From Channallabes apus (Eukaryota; Chordata; Actinopteri; Siluriformes; Clariidae), in NCBI GenBank assembly GCA_030522415.1, contig CM060115.1, forward strand, positions 10,976,491-11,040,490: a stretch of 64,000 bases of DNA, written 5' to 3'. Made by a program: the position numbers and the translations under genes. The notes beneath the pieces were generated by a model. The model was not told the DNA's origin. It did not search any database and saw nothing but the letters and a program-made list of their open reading frames with translations. Below are positions 21,392-33,029 of this stretch, one piece after another; position 1 is the stretch's first letter, and the number at the start of each line of letters is the position of its first letter.

Positions 21392-23989
21392 TAAGCTATC
21401 AGTTATTTTAGTGCAGATAGTGTGTATTTTATTTTACAAAAAATGTTTTTTATTGCTCGACAAGCCAGCAATTTGCCGCTAACTAACCTGTTTGTCGATT
21501 GATTTGGTCTCTGAATCCTAAAAAGCTGAAAAGGGTGCATACTGACACCTATCGGTCATACTTCGGTCAATAAGTCACTTCCTCTGCCGTGCTTGTACTG
21601 TATGCTGGGACATGGACAGTAGGCCTATTAAATGGTCTAGTTATAACCATAGCTGGACTTAACTGTGTTTCATATAAATCTTGCACATGCACATTAGAAA
21701 CCAACCAATTGGCGCTCTGGCAAACATGCAGGAGCTAGGAACTCTTATCTCAACTCTCAACTGTAATTAGCACTCGCATTCCCTCATGAATTATTTTGTT
21801 GTGTCTTGCTTGTCACAACTGCGTCTTGTTTTCGTTACCCAACCCTCTGTGCTGTTGTTGTTTTTTTTTGTCTGTTTGCTTGTATTTTGTCTGGGTTGGC
21901 TTGTTTTTATTTGGTGTCTGTACTGATGTAATTGGTCTGGTTCTTTTACTTCATACTAGTACAAATAGCTCAGGGTCTAAGAACGCTATCAAGTTAAAAA
22001 CACCTCGTTAGCGTGAGGTAAGTGCAAGAATTCTGCATCAGAATGCAATCGAATTCATGAGGTCGGGGGTTATTTTAAGTGCTTATTTAAATGCTTAGTG
22101 GAGAGGTAGTGTGTTAAGTCTTACGGTTTCAAGATACCCTGGGGAAGTTCTTTCCACTTCTTGGGTCCAGGACAGAGAATAGTCTTGATGCATGTCTTCC
22201 TTATATCTTGAGTGATAGCGCTAGAGGCTCGAACGTGAACGTGGTACCAAGCAGGGAGTTCACGCCCGTCTGACTGTTTGGACTCGGATCTGCCTACATC
22301 AGCCGTGTCTACATTACCTGTGCCTCCTTTTTAACCATGCAGATCTATTCATTCGGAAATATGATCGGTTTATTATATATACTCAAAAGCTTAAAAACTC
22401 CCTCCCAGCGAAAGGATAAACAGAGAGGTGACGGTGAAATAAGATTTCGGGTCAGCTCTGCTTATTGGAGTGGCATTAACGTTGCTCGAATTCGAGCCCC
22501 AGACATGTTTTGTTCACATGAGCTCTTTTTGCCGGGTCTCATTCCAAAGCCGTCACACTCGGATTGGTTTGTGATGCACTAATATGTGTGTGTGGGGGCG
22601 TGTTGTCAGGATTGTTGTGTATTCTGATGCTATCGCAGTAATCGAGTTTTGAGCTTCTTCAGCCTGTGGCTCTCCTTGCCTTTCTTATTCACTTGATCCG
22701 GCTATCTCTCACACGCTTTTCTCTTATGTTGTATGAATTGCATCGTGACCTGTGCGGCTCGCTAGCTAACACACACACACAAAAAAAAAAAAAATAGAAG
22801 AAACAACACGACTGGCATTAGGTTGACATTTCTATTCTTCATGATATGATTTAGCGAGCAGGACCTTTTGCTGGATGCCAGGATCCTGACATTGATTGTT
22901 CCCAGATTAGCTGCATGATGAATTGTTCCAACAGCGACACAGAAGATAGAAAACGCTGATTGCTTTTTTTTTGTTTTGTTTTTTTGTTTTTTTGTTTTTT
23001 GCGGGTCATGTGACAAAGGAAACACACTGACACATTTTATATAAGTACATTTCCTGTTTTGTTTTTTTTCTTTCCTATTTCAGATGTCACCATATGTCCT
23101 TGATGCAGCAATTCTCGGTAATGAAAGAACCGTTAGAAATGTATGAATGTTTAGAGTTGCGCGTTTTAAAAGCACGCCATGGCAACGCAATTCAAATTGA
23201 GCACACGCTATTCTTTCACTTTGAAGAAAATCAATAGACAAGGCAACCTTGGACGGATAACGCGGAGAAGCTCCAGTCTTATCAGCGCACGGACAGCTTT
23301 TTCCCGTTCACAATTCCCACAAGGACTAATCCTTGAAGGTTTACCCCATGTCAGTGTAGTTATTAGTTATAAGCCACAGGAAAAAGGAATCATCTTAACA
23401 GCATTTTATTAGACCCTATGCCTACTGTTTCCCAAGCAGCACTTTTTCTTAAATGCGCTTGGCGATTTCGAATCTGTCTTTCCAAGCAGGCCACCTTTCT
23501 ATTAAACATAGTGGACTGAAAGTAGTGATCAGTGGTAGAGCTCTGCACTCTGTGCAGTGTGATGGGAGTTCTCGCATGTGCCAGCCTGACATTTTGCAGC
23601 TACCGAACTTGAAGAGGTGTTGAAGGGATGCTACTGTTTTTAGAGTGTAATTACCACTTACTCCAATCTTCTTTCGCAGATATTGCGGCATTTATCACGC
23701 AAAATGACAATATGTATGTATCCGGTTTCCAGAACGTTCCACTAATAAACACAGCAGGAACAGAGCCCGGGGACAGGTTTGGATAAAATGCACTGACTAC
23801 TCGAAATGATCCGTCTGCCCAAGGCTATGTTTTCAAAATTCAATCTCCATAGAAGAAAACAGTCTGAATTCATATATTTTCAAATGACTTGCACGTTTGC
23901 GGAGAGATTTAATGCTTGGTTAACGTTTCATGTGGTTCGTTTGATTCTTGTACTTGATTCACTGGCTTTACTGTGCATTTACTTTTAAC
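21392..23989. other. Raftlin intron, 2.6 kb without genes
   Basis: Simple-sequence patches only: T/G-rich at 21850-21930, (CA)n followed by an A-run at 22767-22795, and T-runs with GTTTTTTT repeats at 22967-23000. No exon matches raftlin or any family I know. Confidence 0.5.
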
Positions 23990-24110
23990 TCGCACTTTTC
24001 TTTCTATGGTTGTATACACCGATCAGCTTTAACATCACGGCCGCCCTCCTAATACTGAGTAGGTCCACCAAAACAGTAATGACCTGTGTTTTCTGACACC
24101 TTATTATCAA
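23990..24110. mobile_element. Fragment of a fish DNA transposon end
   Basis: ACACCGATCAGCTTTAACAT at about 24017, then GTAGGTCCACC-type sequence, resembles the terminal region of a common fish Tc1-type element. The other end is not seen, so this is a truncated piece. Confidence 0.4.
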
Positions 24111-24239
24111 AACCAGAATTAACCTTTTTCTCAGTTTGACCTGCACTAGCATTTCTATTGGATCGGACTACACCATCACTGAGCCCCGGCTGGCTAGAGG
24201 ACAGGGTCAGAGCAACTCCAAAACTGCAGCTCTTGCAGG

Positions 24240-24480
24240 ATGTTACCAGGCTGCAGTGGTCAGAACATAACAAAATAAAAGATTGTCCCTGATGAGCATG
24301 CCGAGGATGACGGCGACAGTGGTCAGGAAAAACTCCCTGAGATGGCAATATGAAGAAACTATGAGAGGAACCAGACTCAACAGGGAACCCATCCTTATTT
24401 GGGTGATAACGGATAACAGGGATTGATCTGCATCATGCTGTGTGTTAGTTGACTGGAAGTTCAGTATAACAGGAGATGTG
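24240..24480 (-). repeat. Repeat E fragment, reverse
   Basis: Reverse of the block GATGAGGATGGGTTCCCTGT...CTCTCAAGGTTTCTTCC...CAGGGAGTTTTTCC...CTCGGC(A/T)TGCTCATCAGG. The same block is seen in plus orientation at 37770-38015 and 57305-57705. Here it reads AAACTCCCTGAGATGGCAAT at about 24329. The following 24486-24752 open frame has no motif I recognise and may be an upstream part of the same element. Confidence 0.6.
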
Positions 24481-25085
24481 TTAATATGGAGTCCAGTATG
24501 TTATTGGAGGCTGTAGCAAATTCCAGTCCTGAACTATCGAGTGACTACGAGACAGTCCTCCGAGAACAGCTGTCTGCATCAGCCGAGGAAAAAGTGGAAC
24601 CGTCCCCAGTCACCACACGCATCTCAACCAGAAGCGGGAGACCAGGACGAGTCAGACTGGACCAGAAAGCAAAGGGGGTCTGGATCAACAGCAGATCAGG
24701 AGCAACATGCGTAGCTCAACAGAGAGACAGGGAGAAGAAAAGAAAGAAGTAGGAGAGATAACCGTTAGGGGAGAGATAACAGTTAGAAAAGAGCTCCAAG
24801 TAAGGAAACCGGTGAACTGGTGACAGGATCATGGGTGGCCAAGGCTCACTGATGCACATGGGGAGTGAAGGCTAGCCCTTTGTAATCTGACCCCCTAAAA
24901 GAGTTACTGTAGCTCAAACTGAGGAGAAGGTTAATGCTGGTTGTGATAGAAAGGTATCAATCAGTATACAAAATGTAGTTTCCCTGGGATTGCGCTGAAC
25001 AAACAATGTTTGTTCTACCGAGAGTGCAGAAAAACAACAGTTTTAGACAAATGCATATAACACAATAAACACTGGACAATACTGT
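24481..25085. other. Raftlin intron
   Basis: An 88-codon open frame at 24486-24752, rich in Ser, Arg and Glu, without splice context or known motif. No other feature is seen. Confidence 0.4.
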
Positions 25086-25300
25086 AAATACATTAGGGCA
25101 TGATGGCTTAGTGGTTAGTACTGTCACCTCACATCTCTGGTGTCTGGAGGATCAATATTCGCCTACATTCTAGGTTTGTAGAGTTTACATGTTCTGCTTG
25201 TGCTTGGTGGGTTTTCTCTGGGTACCCTAGTTTCCCCTACAAAAACTTGCTCTGTAGGATGAATGGCATCTCCACATATGCCCGTAGTGTAATTGTGTTA
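25086..25300 (+). mobile_element. SINE-A fragment, plus
   Basis: A-box region GGCTTAGTGGTTAGTACTGT at about 25103, body GTGCTTGGTGGGTTTTCTCT at 25200, CCGTAGTGTAATTG at 25282. It then breaks where SINE-C abuts, so the 3' part is missing. Confidence 0.75.
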
Positions 25301-25310
25301 AAGTTACTGT

Positions 25311-25544
25311 AAGCCTTTATTTGTCACATATACATTACAGCACAGTGAAATTCCTTCTTCACATATCCCAGCGTAACTGGGGTCAGAGCGTAGGGTCAGC
25401 CATGATACAGCGTCCCTGGAGCAGACAGGGTTAAAGGCCTTGCTCAAGGGTCCAACAGTGGCAATCTGGTGGAGCTGGGGATCGAACCGCTGATCTTCCG
25501 ATCAGTAACTCAGTGCCTTAGCCATATAAGCCACCACTGCCCCC
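25311..25544 (-). mobile_element. SINE-C, full-length reverse copy
   Basis: The 3' end AGCCTTTATTTGTCACATAT is at the left. The middle has AAGGCCTTGCTCAAGGGTCC, a core shared with SINE-B. The tRNA-like head is at the right: B box as GGGGATCGAACCGC (25477) and A box near 25518 (CCTTAGCCATATAAGCC), ending CCACCACTGCCCCC. About 234 bp. It sits directly against the SINE-A fragment at 25086. Confidence 0.85.
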
Positions 25545-25574
25545 AACCTAGAGGTGTATGTGCACCTCTAGGTT
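25545..25574. repeat. Perfect 12-bp inverted repeat
   Basis: AACCTAGAGGTG (25545-25556), a loop of 6, and the exact complement CACCTCTAGGTT (25563-25574), immediately next to the head of SINE-C. Confidence 0.9.
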
Positions 25575-26394
25575 ACCTAAGGACAAATCCTTAGCAACAC
25601 AACATCCTCTACAGCAATGACTGCTGTTGTGATGTAGGTCATTGCAGCCAACAATCACTTGGTGATGATGGCTTGAATGGACAAAGGACAGCCCACATCA
25701 GGTAGATGAAAAAACGAATGCATCGATTGTCTGTATTCTCTTGACTGTATCAGCAGTAATTGATTGTGTATAGTACTGTAGCAGTAAAGGGACCTTAAGG
25801 GTTAATTGGAGCCATAAAAATAAAGTGTCCAATAACAGCATTGTAAACTGCAGGTGTGTAGTGATGGATGTACACATGTACGCTGTTTGGCAGGTTTTGA
25901 TTTTTAACCCACAACATTGGTGGCTTGGTGGATGCAGTGCATGCTGAAGAAGACATTGATAATGCTTAATGGGAATGGTAAAGGTTCTTCAAAGGTTCTT
26001 TGGACAATTGAGGCTTCTTCTTGGATTTTTTTTCTGCAAGGCAAATCTTAGGTTGTGGAATTCTACAAAGAATCAATGTTTACTCTGAGAGACACATGTA
26101 AAGCTAAAACGTCAGGCCGTCGTTGTTATAAACATAAATGGTGACTCTTAGCACCTTAAAGGGTGCTTTTAGTTTGTGCATTTGGAAGCTACTTTATATA
26201 CTGTAGAGGTGTTTCTTCCCATTTACAAGATTGATAACATAATGGCATCATGGTGTAGTGTCTTGGCATTAGCTGTCTTGCCTCGTACGTCCAGAATTCA
26301 TAAGTCAAATATCATATCAGCTTTGAAAGAGGGAGACGGAGGTAGTAATAGGAAGGAAGGAGTGAAGGAAGGAAGAGGGAAGGAGTAAGTAAAG
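25575..26394. other. Raftlin intron
   Basis: No recognised gene. A GGAAGGAAGGAGTGAAGG patch lies at 26350-26386. Confidence 0.5.
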
Positions 26395-26700
26395 GCATTG
26401 TGGTGTAGTGGTTAGCCTTGTCATTGAGGGTTCAAATCCCATCTCCATTCTGTGTGCATGAAGTTAACGTGTTCTCCCTGTGCTTGGTGGGTTTCTGGGT
26501 ACTCCGTTTCCTCCAACAGTTCAAAGGTAGACAGTGTACTGTATCCTGACTGCTGTTTCCAAATTGCCCATAGTGTGTGAATGTGTGTGCTTATGCCTTG
26601 TGATGGGTTGGCACAACATCAACCCCAATTTGTGCCCTAATATCCATGGGATATGACGGCTCCAGGAACCTTGTAACCCTACCCAGGATATGTGGTAAGG
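26395..26700 (+). mobile_element. SINE-A, plus, old copy
   Basis: GCATTGTGGTGTAGTGGTTA carries an intact A box (TGGTGTAGTGG, about 26401-26411). A B-box-like GGGTTCAAATCCC is near 26429, then a degraded body and CCTACCCAGGATATGTGG at the 3' end. No clear tail remains. Confidence 0.8.
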
Positions 26701-28414
26701 TAATAAAAACTAGGACGCAATTCAAAATCAAGAGGAAACCTAAATGCTAAACTTTTTATATTGGGAAAGACAATAAGATACAATTTTTGTCCTGGAAATT
26801 GAATGTGCTTGTCTGGCTTGTAACAGCAAAAAGTAGTTATAATGCAGATATGGAAAACTGATTGATATCTGTTCAACCTATTTTTGTTTAAATTATCATG
26901 CTTGCTTGACCCAAACATGATTGGATGCATGGATTTGCATAAAAACAGGACAGAAATTCCTGGAAAGAACATGTCCAAAATGACTTGATAATCAATTGCC
27001 AGGCAGGTGGGCAGAGTTAAGTTCAAATAACTATTTTTCACAACCCATGAGGCTGATTGAGCTGAAATTTGGTGTACCCAATCTGTGTCCCAATTTGTAC
27101 ATGGATATTTCATGATGACCTGCTTCCTTACAAAAAAATAAAAACTCGGCCAACATCAGCCAATCAGCTTTCGTCTGGCATTGGATACGGTTCCACTGAG
27201 CTACAATCATGAATCACAACCAGTATTTTCTTCCCTGCTCTATTTATTGTTCTATGTATCTTGGCAAAATAAAATGGTGCTACTTGAAAATTGAAGTCAT
27301 GATGTTGTTATCCAGCAACAGTTTTTGTGGGTGATGAGATATCAGTCATCAGAAACCAGACTCGATATTTGATTAGACTGAGCCTACTGCTGTGACATCA
27401 GGATGCCAATAAGGTTTTCTCATAAAGAGTCGTTTAAGGCCGGATAATAAACATCATCCAGTATGAAGTGTCTAATTTGCACCACTACTACAGTAACAAC
27501 AAGAAAGTCTGAAGGTCGATGTAGGCGTAGGAGCAGTGTGATATCAGAAAAGCAGAAAGATCATTAAAATGTGTCCTTTGGCAGTTCTTTCCTGTCCGAC
27601 TCCTGCGGAGGTGGAAAAAACATGCAGCAGTGTTTTTTCAAAGGGACAATTTTCACTTGCGATGTGTGAATCCATACGGACACAGCTGGACGTGAAGGAT
27701 GGAAATTTTACGAAACAAACGGGCATAACCGAAGTCAAAGTGTACATCCTCTGGAAATATTAATCATCTTTAGTTTGAGATGAAGACACCGTATAACTGA
27801 ACTCAAGTTTTGATTTGAAGTTAAATATAAACATAAGTCTTCCCCTTCCTGATATAATGTTGTAATGAGAATCAAAGCACTAACGTGTGTGTGTGTGTAC
27901 ACCGTGTCCCAGCTTTCACAGTTCTGCCAGAGCTGGCATTTCCACCGGGAAGATGACCATGCAGAACATAATATTTAGACATGAAACAGAACCCAAATTC
28001 TTTTAGAATAAAAAAGGACATGTATGTTTTTTATTATTATTATTATTGTCTACTGTTCCTTTATACTTTTGCATGTGTGAACTATCAATAAACCTGATGA
28101 CAGATTGCATTAATACCTGCGTCTTTTGTAATAGTTCATTAAATATGTTTAAGGTAAATATCGAACTGATAAAAAAATAATTTAATAAAGAACTTTTTGC
28201 TTATTAATGGTTCAAAACTTTCTGTTGACATTCAAACACTGCGGTTCTACATAAAATATTTCAGCATCTCCGAAGAGACACAAAGAAAGATTTGTAAAAT
28301 AAAAACATAGATATGCAACTCTGAAAGGAAGACGATAAAGACTGATAAATCTTACAACGGTTAAAATCTTACATGACTAGAAATGAAGTAATTGAAAGAT
28401 TTGGTGTGGAGTTA
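26701..28414. other. Raftlin intron, 1.7 kb without recognised features
   Basis: Unique-looking, AT-rich. The 144-codon minus frame at 26679-27113 has no splice context or family motif. A (TTA)n run lies at about 28032-28048 and (GT)5-6 near 27884-27897. Confidence 0.5.
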
Positions 28415-29786
28415 AGGGAGAGGAGAGGAAGGAAGGGATAAAAATAAATAGATAAAGGAAGATGGGGTGGAGGCAGTGAAGGAATGAAGGAAGGAAATAA
28501 GGAAGGAAGAAGGAAGGAAAGAAGGAAAAATAGAACTAAAGGAAGGAAAGAAGGAAAAATAGAACTAAAGGAAGGAAATAAGGAAGGAAGAAGGAAGGAA
28601 AATAGGACTGAAGGAAGGAAGGAAGGAAGGAAAGAAAAATAGAACTAAAGGAAGAATAGGAAGGAAGGAAGGAAAATAGGAAGGAAGGAAGGAAAATAGG
28701 ACTGAAGGAAGGAAGGAAGGAAGGAAGGAAGGAAGGAAAAATAGAACTAAAGGAAGGAAAGAAGGAAAAATAGGACTAAAGGAAGAATAGGAAGGAAGGA
28801 AGGAAAATAGGAAGGAAGGAAGGAAAAATAGAACTAAAGGAAGAATAGGAAGGAAAAATAGGACTGAAGGAAGGAAGGAAGGAAGGAAGGAAGGAAGGAC
28901 GGAAGGAAGGAAGCAAGGAAAAATAGGAAGGAAGGAAAAATAGGACTAAAGGAAGGAAAGAAGGAAGGAAGGAAAATAGGACTAAAGGAAGGAAGGAAGG
29001 AAAGAAGGAAAAATAGGAAGGAAGGAAAATAGGACTGAAGGAAGGAAGGAAAATAGGACTGAAGTAAGGAAGGAAGGAAGGAAGGAAGGAAAGAAAAATA
29101 GAACTAAAGGAAGAATAGGAAGGAAGGAAGGAAAATAGGAAGGAAGGAAGGAAAATAGGACTGAAGGAAGGAAGGAAGGAAGGAAGGAAAAATGTGAGAT
29201 GGAGTGGAGTGAGTGAAGCAAACAAGGAAAGAAAGAAGGAAGGGAGAAAGAACAGAAGGACGGAATGAGGGATGAAAGGAAAGAAGGAATGAGGAAATGA
29301 AGGAAGGGAAGGGGAAGGAAGAGAGAGAGGAGGGAGAGCAAGTGAAAGGAGAAAGGAAGGACAAATTGGAAGGAAGGAAGGAAGGATGGAAGGAATGAAG
29401 GAAGGGATAGATGGGGTATAAATAAAGCAAGGAATAAATAAAGAAGGGAAGGAAAGGAAGGATGACAAGAACGGGACGTGAAGTGAGGAATGAAGGAAGA
29501 GGGATAGAGCAAGTGAAGGGAGGAAGGAAGTGAGATGATCGAGATAGATTGCTGCAAGGAAGAAAGGGTTGGTGTTGGAGCAAGCGAAGGAAGAAAGTGT
29601 GAAGGAAGGACAGAAGATGGACAGAAGAAAAGGCAGGGAGGAGAGAAAAAGGAAAGAAGGAAGTGATTAAATGATGGAGAAAGGGAGTGAGTGAAAAATG
29701 TCAGAGAGGGATGGATGGAGTGAAGTAAGGGAGATGATAGTGATGGATTGCTGCAAGGAAGGAAGGAAGGAGGACAGGAAAGAAGG
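28415..29786. repeat. (GGAA)n polypurine array, about 1.4 kb
   Basis: An almost pure purine plus strand made of GGAA tetramers. A recurring spacer AATAGAACTAAAGGAAGAAT or AATAGGACTGAAGGAAGG repeats at intervals of about 30-90 bp, so higher-order units have amplified. The array becomes irregular after 29190 (GAGTGAGTGAAGC, GGGATGAAAGG). The long Ser/Phe/Pro-rich frames on its minus strand are by-products of the repeat. Confidence 0.97.
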
Positions 29787-30969
29787 GTTGTTTAAATGAT
29801 TACATTTATGAGCTTTGTAAATGAGCTCTGCCTAGAACATTTTCTAAAGGGAAGTCCTCTGTTGCAGGGTTTTACACCGAGCCATAAGCATCACTCAACT
29901 GAGACAACCAAAATAAAAACTGCTCTCAGGATGCCAGATGTAATGTTTATATTCATCTGGGACGCTCTGTGTGCTGGATGAGAAAGTACACAAAAGACAT
30001 TATACTGTAGTTCTGAAGACACAAATATTAAATATGATGCTGTTTTGGAAAATGAAATATCTGTCTTTTTAGATACAAGACCTCAACAGACCCAGAATAG
30101 TGAGTGTTGTTTGGGTTCGGCTGCAGTCTGCCATGGTTAGAGCGTTTACAGAGTGGAATTCTGCTGACTCAACAGAAACAACAATTACCAAAAAAAAAAA
30201 AAAGTTTTTGCTCATGTGTGTTGGTATGTAACCCGAAGCGCAACACCAGGCCTCATTCCAATAGAAACACATCCACGCCTTATCTGCAGTCCCTCCAGGA
30301 GTCGCCGCCATCGCCGTTGCTCAGGCCAGAGTAAATAAACACGCCCTCGATTAAGCCTGTGAAGTCTGCCTCAGCGTTTTAACACACTGTGCCATAGAGC
30401 AATACGCTCCAGTCTGGGCAAAAGGGCAAACTGATTCTACTGATGTAAGTGTGACTCAGAGACTTCATATAAAAATTAAAAAAAAACTTATAAATATTTT
30501 CGTTCTACAGTAATATAACCTGAAACATTACGATGTTATTGTGGGAACAATAAAAGAAAGAGTCTCCAACGTCAACACTGTAGGAGAAGCTGTAATGCGT
30601 CAGACACAGGAGGGTTTTTATAGCTTTTCATAAAAAAAAAAAAGAAAAAAAGAGGAAGAAAAGAAAAGCTGGTGACGGAGCAACGGTTTATTTTTAATTT
30701 ACATATCATGATTCTTTTGTGTGGAAATTTATGTAGCGTGACTCTGACTCCAAAATATTTGTATAATTTTATGTGAATTTTACATATATACAGTATGTTT
30801 ACATTTGAGATGGTACAATGTTGCACTTCCTATATAATCCTCCAGGTGGTGCACTCTAAACTGTTCCCATATTGGCAGGCAGCACAGCATCCTACAGTAC
30901 GTGGTAGAAGCAAAATACTTCGAAAGTTTGTTTAGAATTGTAACAAAATCAAAAACGGCAGCAAGAGGT
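29787..30969. other. Raftlin intron
   Basis: A-runs at about 30190-30203 and 30632-30656. No exon or known element. Confidence 0.5.
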
Positions 30970-31185
30970 AAAGAAATCGCCCTTTTATCTGGAGATCACG
31001 AGTTCGAATCCCAGGTGCTGCTGTAGCCTCTCGCAGCCGGGGGTCTAGAGAGAGCTGATTGGATGAGCTCGAAACTCAGTTCGAAAAGATGTGTTTGGTG
31101 GCGTCGCGTGGATCGGTAGTTGTAGCCTTGATGTGGAAGTGCCCTGATGGCAGTTGGGCTAAATCCCCAAATGAATAAAAAGGTG
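30970..31185 (+). repeat. Repeat D copy, tRNA-SINE-like
   Basis: A B-box-like GAGTTCGAATCCCAGG at about 31000, then TAGCCTCTCGCAGCCGGGGG, TAGAGAGAGCTGATTGG and TAGTTGTAGCCTTGATGTG. Parts match 14560-14640 in reverse and 40860-40910 in plus. Confidence 0.55.
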
Positions 31186-31450
31186 GCTTAGTTGTTATGA
31201 CTGTCGCTTTGCACCTGCTGGATATGGGTTCGATTCACACCTCGAGTTTGCATGTTCTGCCCATGCTTGGTGGGTTCCCTCAATACTGTGTTACCCTAGG
31301 CTAGTTGGGATTCCCAAATTGCCAGGTGTGTGTGTGTGTCCTGTGATGGATTGGCACCCCGTCCAGGGTGTACCCCGCCTCGTAACCTAAGTCTCCTGGG
31401 ATAGGCTCCAGCCCCCCCTTCAAGACCCTGTATACGGGATAATGCGTTTT
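31186..31450 (+). mobile_element. SINE-A, plus, diverged
   Basis: Head TGGCTTAGTTGTTATGACTG with a B box GGGTTCGATTCAC at about 31226, shortened body, GTGTACCCCGCCTCGTAACC at 31368, and the 3' motif GGATAATGCG. It directly follows the D repeat. Confidence 0.8.
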
Positions 31451-33029
31451 TAAATTTTTTATCGAATCAGGATATTTATGAAATTGCAGTAATTACAAAA
31501 TCGCATTACAAATCGAATTGACACGTAGGTATCATGATAATATCGTATCGCAACATCCCTAGTGATTCCCGTCACATATTTGTAAACAGTCAGTTTTAAA
31601 TGTTATGGTTGATCAGTGTACGTTCTTAATGTTGATGAGATTAAAATTATTTTTGTAACCTTTTTTTTTCCGTTAGAAGTAACACACATGCACCATGTTG
31701 ATGTGGCTGCGAACGTTGCCTCATGCATTCCATAACCCGAGTATATGCAAGTGTGTGTGTCTGTGTGTGTGTGGATCCAGGACCACGCTCTGCACTACAA
31801 TATGTCTGAGTGTATCTCTTCGTGCAAGCGAACGCCGGATCGACACGCGACATGGTTTCCTTTGAGGACAGTTGCAGTTAAACCACAGTGACTTGTTGTG
31901 TCTCGGCTGTTATCAACGCCAGCGCAGCAGTGAGCTCACTGAAACCACACACTTTCAAAAACAACCCTCATTTGCTGAATTCTGAGACGGGAATTTACTT
32001 ACAAAAAACGAAACAATACTTCTTCTCTAATTAAAAACGAACGTTAACGTTAACATCTGTCCCTGTAAACCCCGAGGATTATCAATCCTTTTATTCCGGG
32101 CTTATTCGGAATTCAAAGGCTTTTATACGAAACTTTGGAGGAAGCTTCAAAAGCAGGGAGAGTTATTTCAAATCATTCATCACAAAGCGAGATTGAGGTG
32201 ACTTTCATTACCATCACAAATGCTTTTAATTATCTGGATTTTTACAATTTATTCATTCTGAAATATGATGAACTTAAATGTAAATGGATTATCCATGAAG
32301 AAGTAATCAAGCGTGTGTGTTGGTGGTGGGGGGTTGGTGGGGTGGTTCTGGGAAATAAGCACATAATTACCAAAGTGTTCAATCTACTATTGTATATACT
32401 AGATACTATAATAAAAAAAAAATTGAAAATCTTTATAAAAAATATTCTATTCTCATATTATAAATAAAAATTTCATTTAATATCTGCACCCCTGCAGTGC
32501 TCTTAAATGATGATGTAGTAATCAAAATACTAAAACGCCTTATAAAGCTTATGATCATCATCAACGTTATGCATATAATTTAGTTATACCCCAAATATCT
32601 ATGACCTCTTCTGTCGAGATCTTCAACCGTTCCTGACCTTCGTATTCATCCTTTTTTTTCTTCCTGTCTGTTCTTCCGTTGAGTCCTAAACCCTGAGCCC
32701 TGAGCATCTTCTTTGGACTGTCCTGATTCAGACTGTCTCTGTTTCTGCAAAGACATTTCATTCAAGTTTCTATATTAGATCATCAGGGAAACTCCAGTAA
32801 GAGTCTGAGATGTAAGGTGTCCGTGTGATGGCAGCTTGCATGACAATGCTAACTTAGTTAGCGCTACAAGTCAAACATTCATTACCGTAGGTTCTTCCTG
32901 GCTAACAAACTGAAAAGACTGCTTCGCGGGCGTGTTCTCAACAATGGATGAATCATTTGATACGGTTTTACTTTTCTTTCTGTTTTTTTTTAAGTGAACA
33001 AGCTGTATCAGGATGCTGTTTGAGTCACG
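31451..33029. other. Raftlin intron, 1.6 kb
   Basis: (GT)n at about 31751-31772 and a TGGTGGTGGGGGGTTGGTGGG G-rich patch at 32320-32343. No exon recognised. Confidence 0.5.

Noticed and set aside
24486..24752. 88-codon polar frame next to a repeat E fragment
   Set aside because: Could be a retroelement remnant, but no reverse transcriptase, gag or transposase motif is visible, so no function is assigned.
26679..27113. 144-codon minus-strand frame
   Set aside because: Random-looking composition without a domain, splice sites or a repeat-family match.
28776..29583. Long Ser/Phe/Pro/Leu-rich open frames (up to 230 codons) on the minus strand
   Set aside because: They lie wholly in the GGAA array, all three frames are open, and the protein is only the translated repeat.
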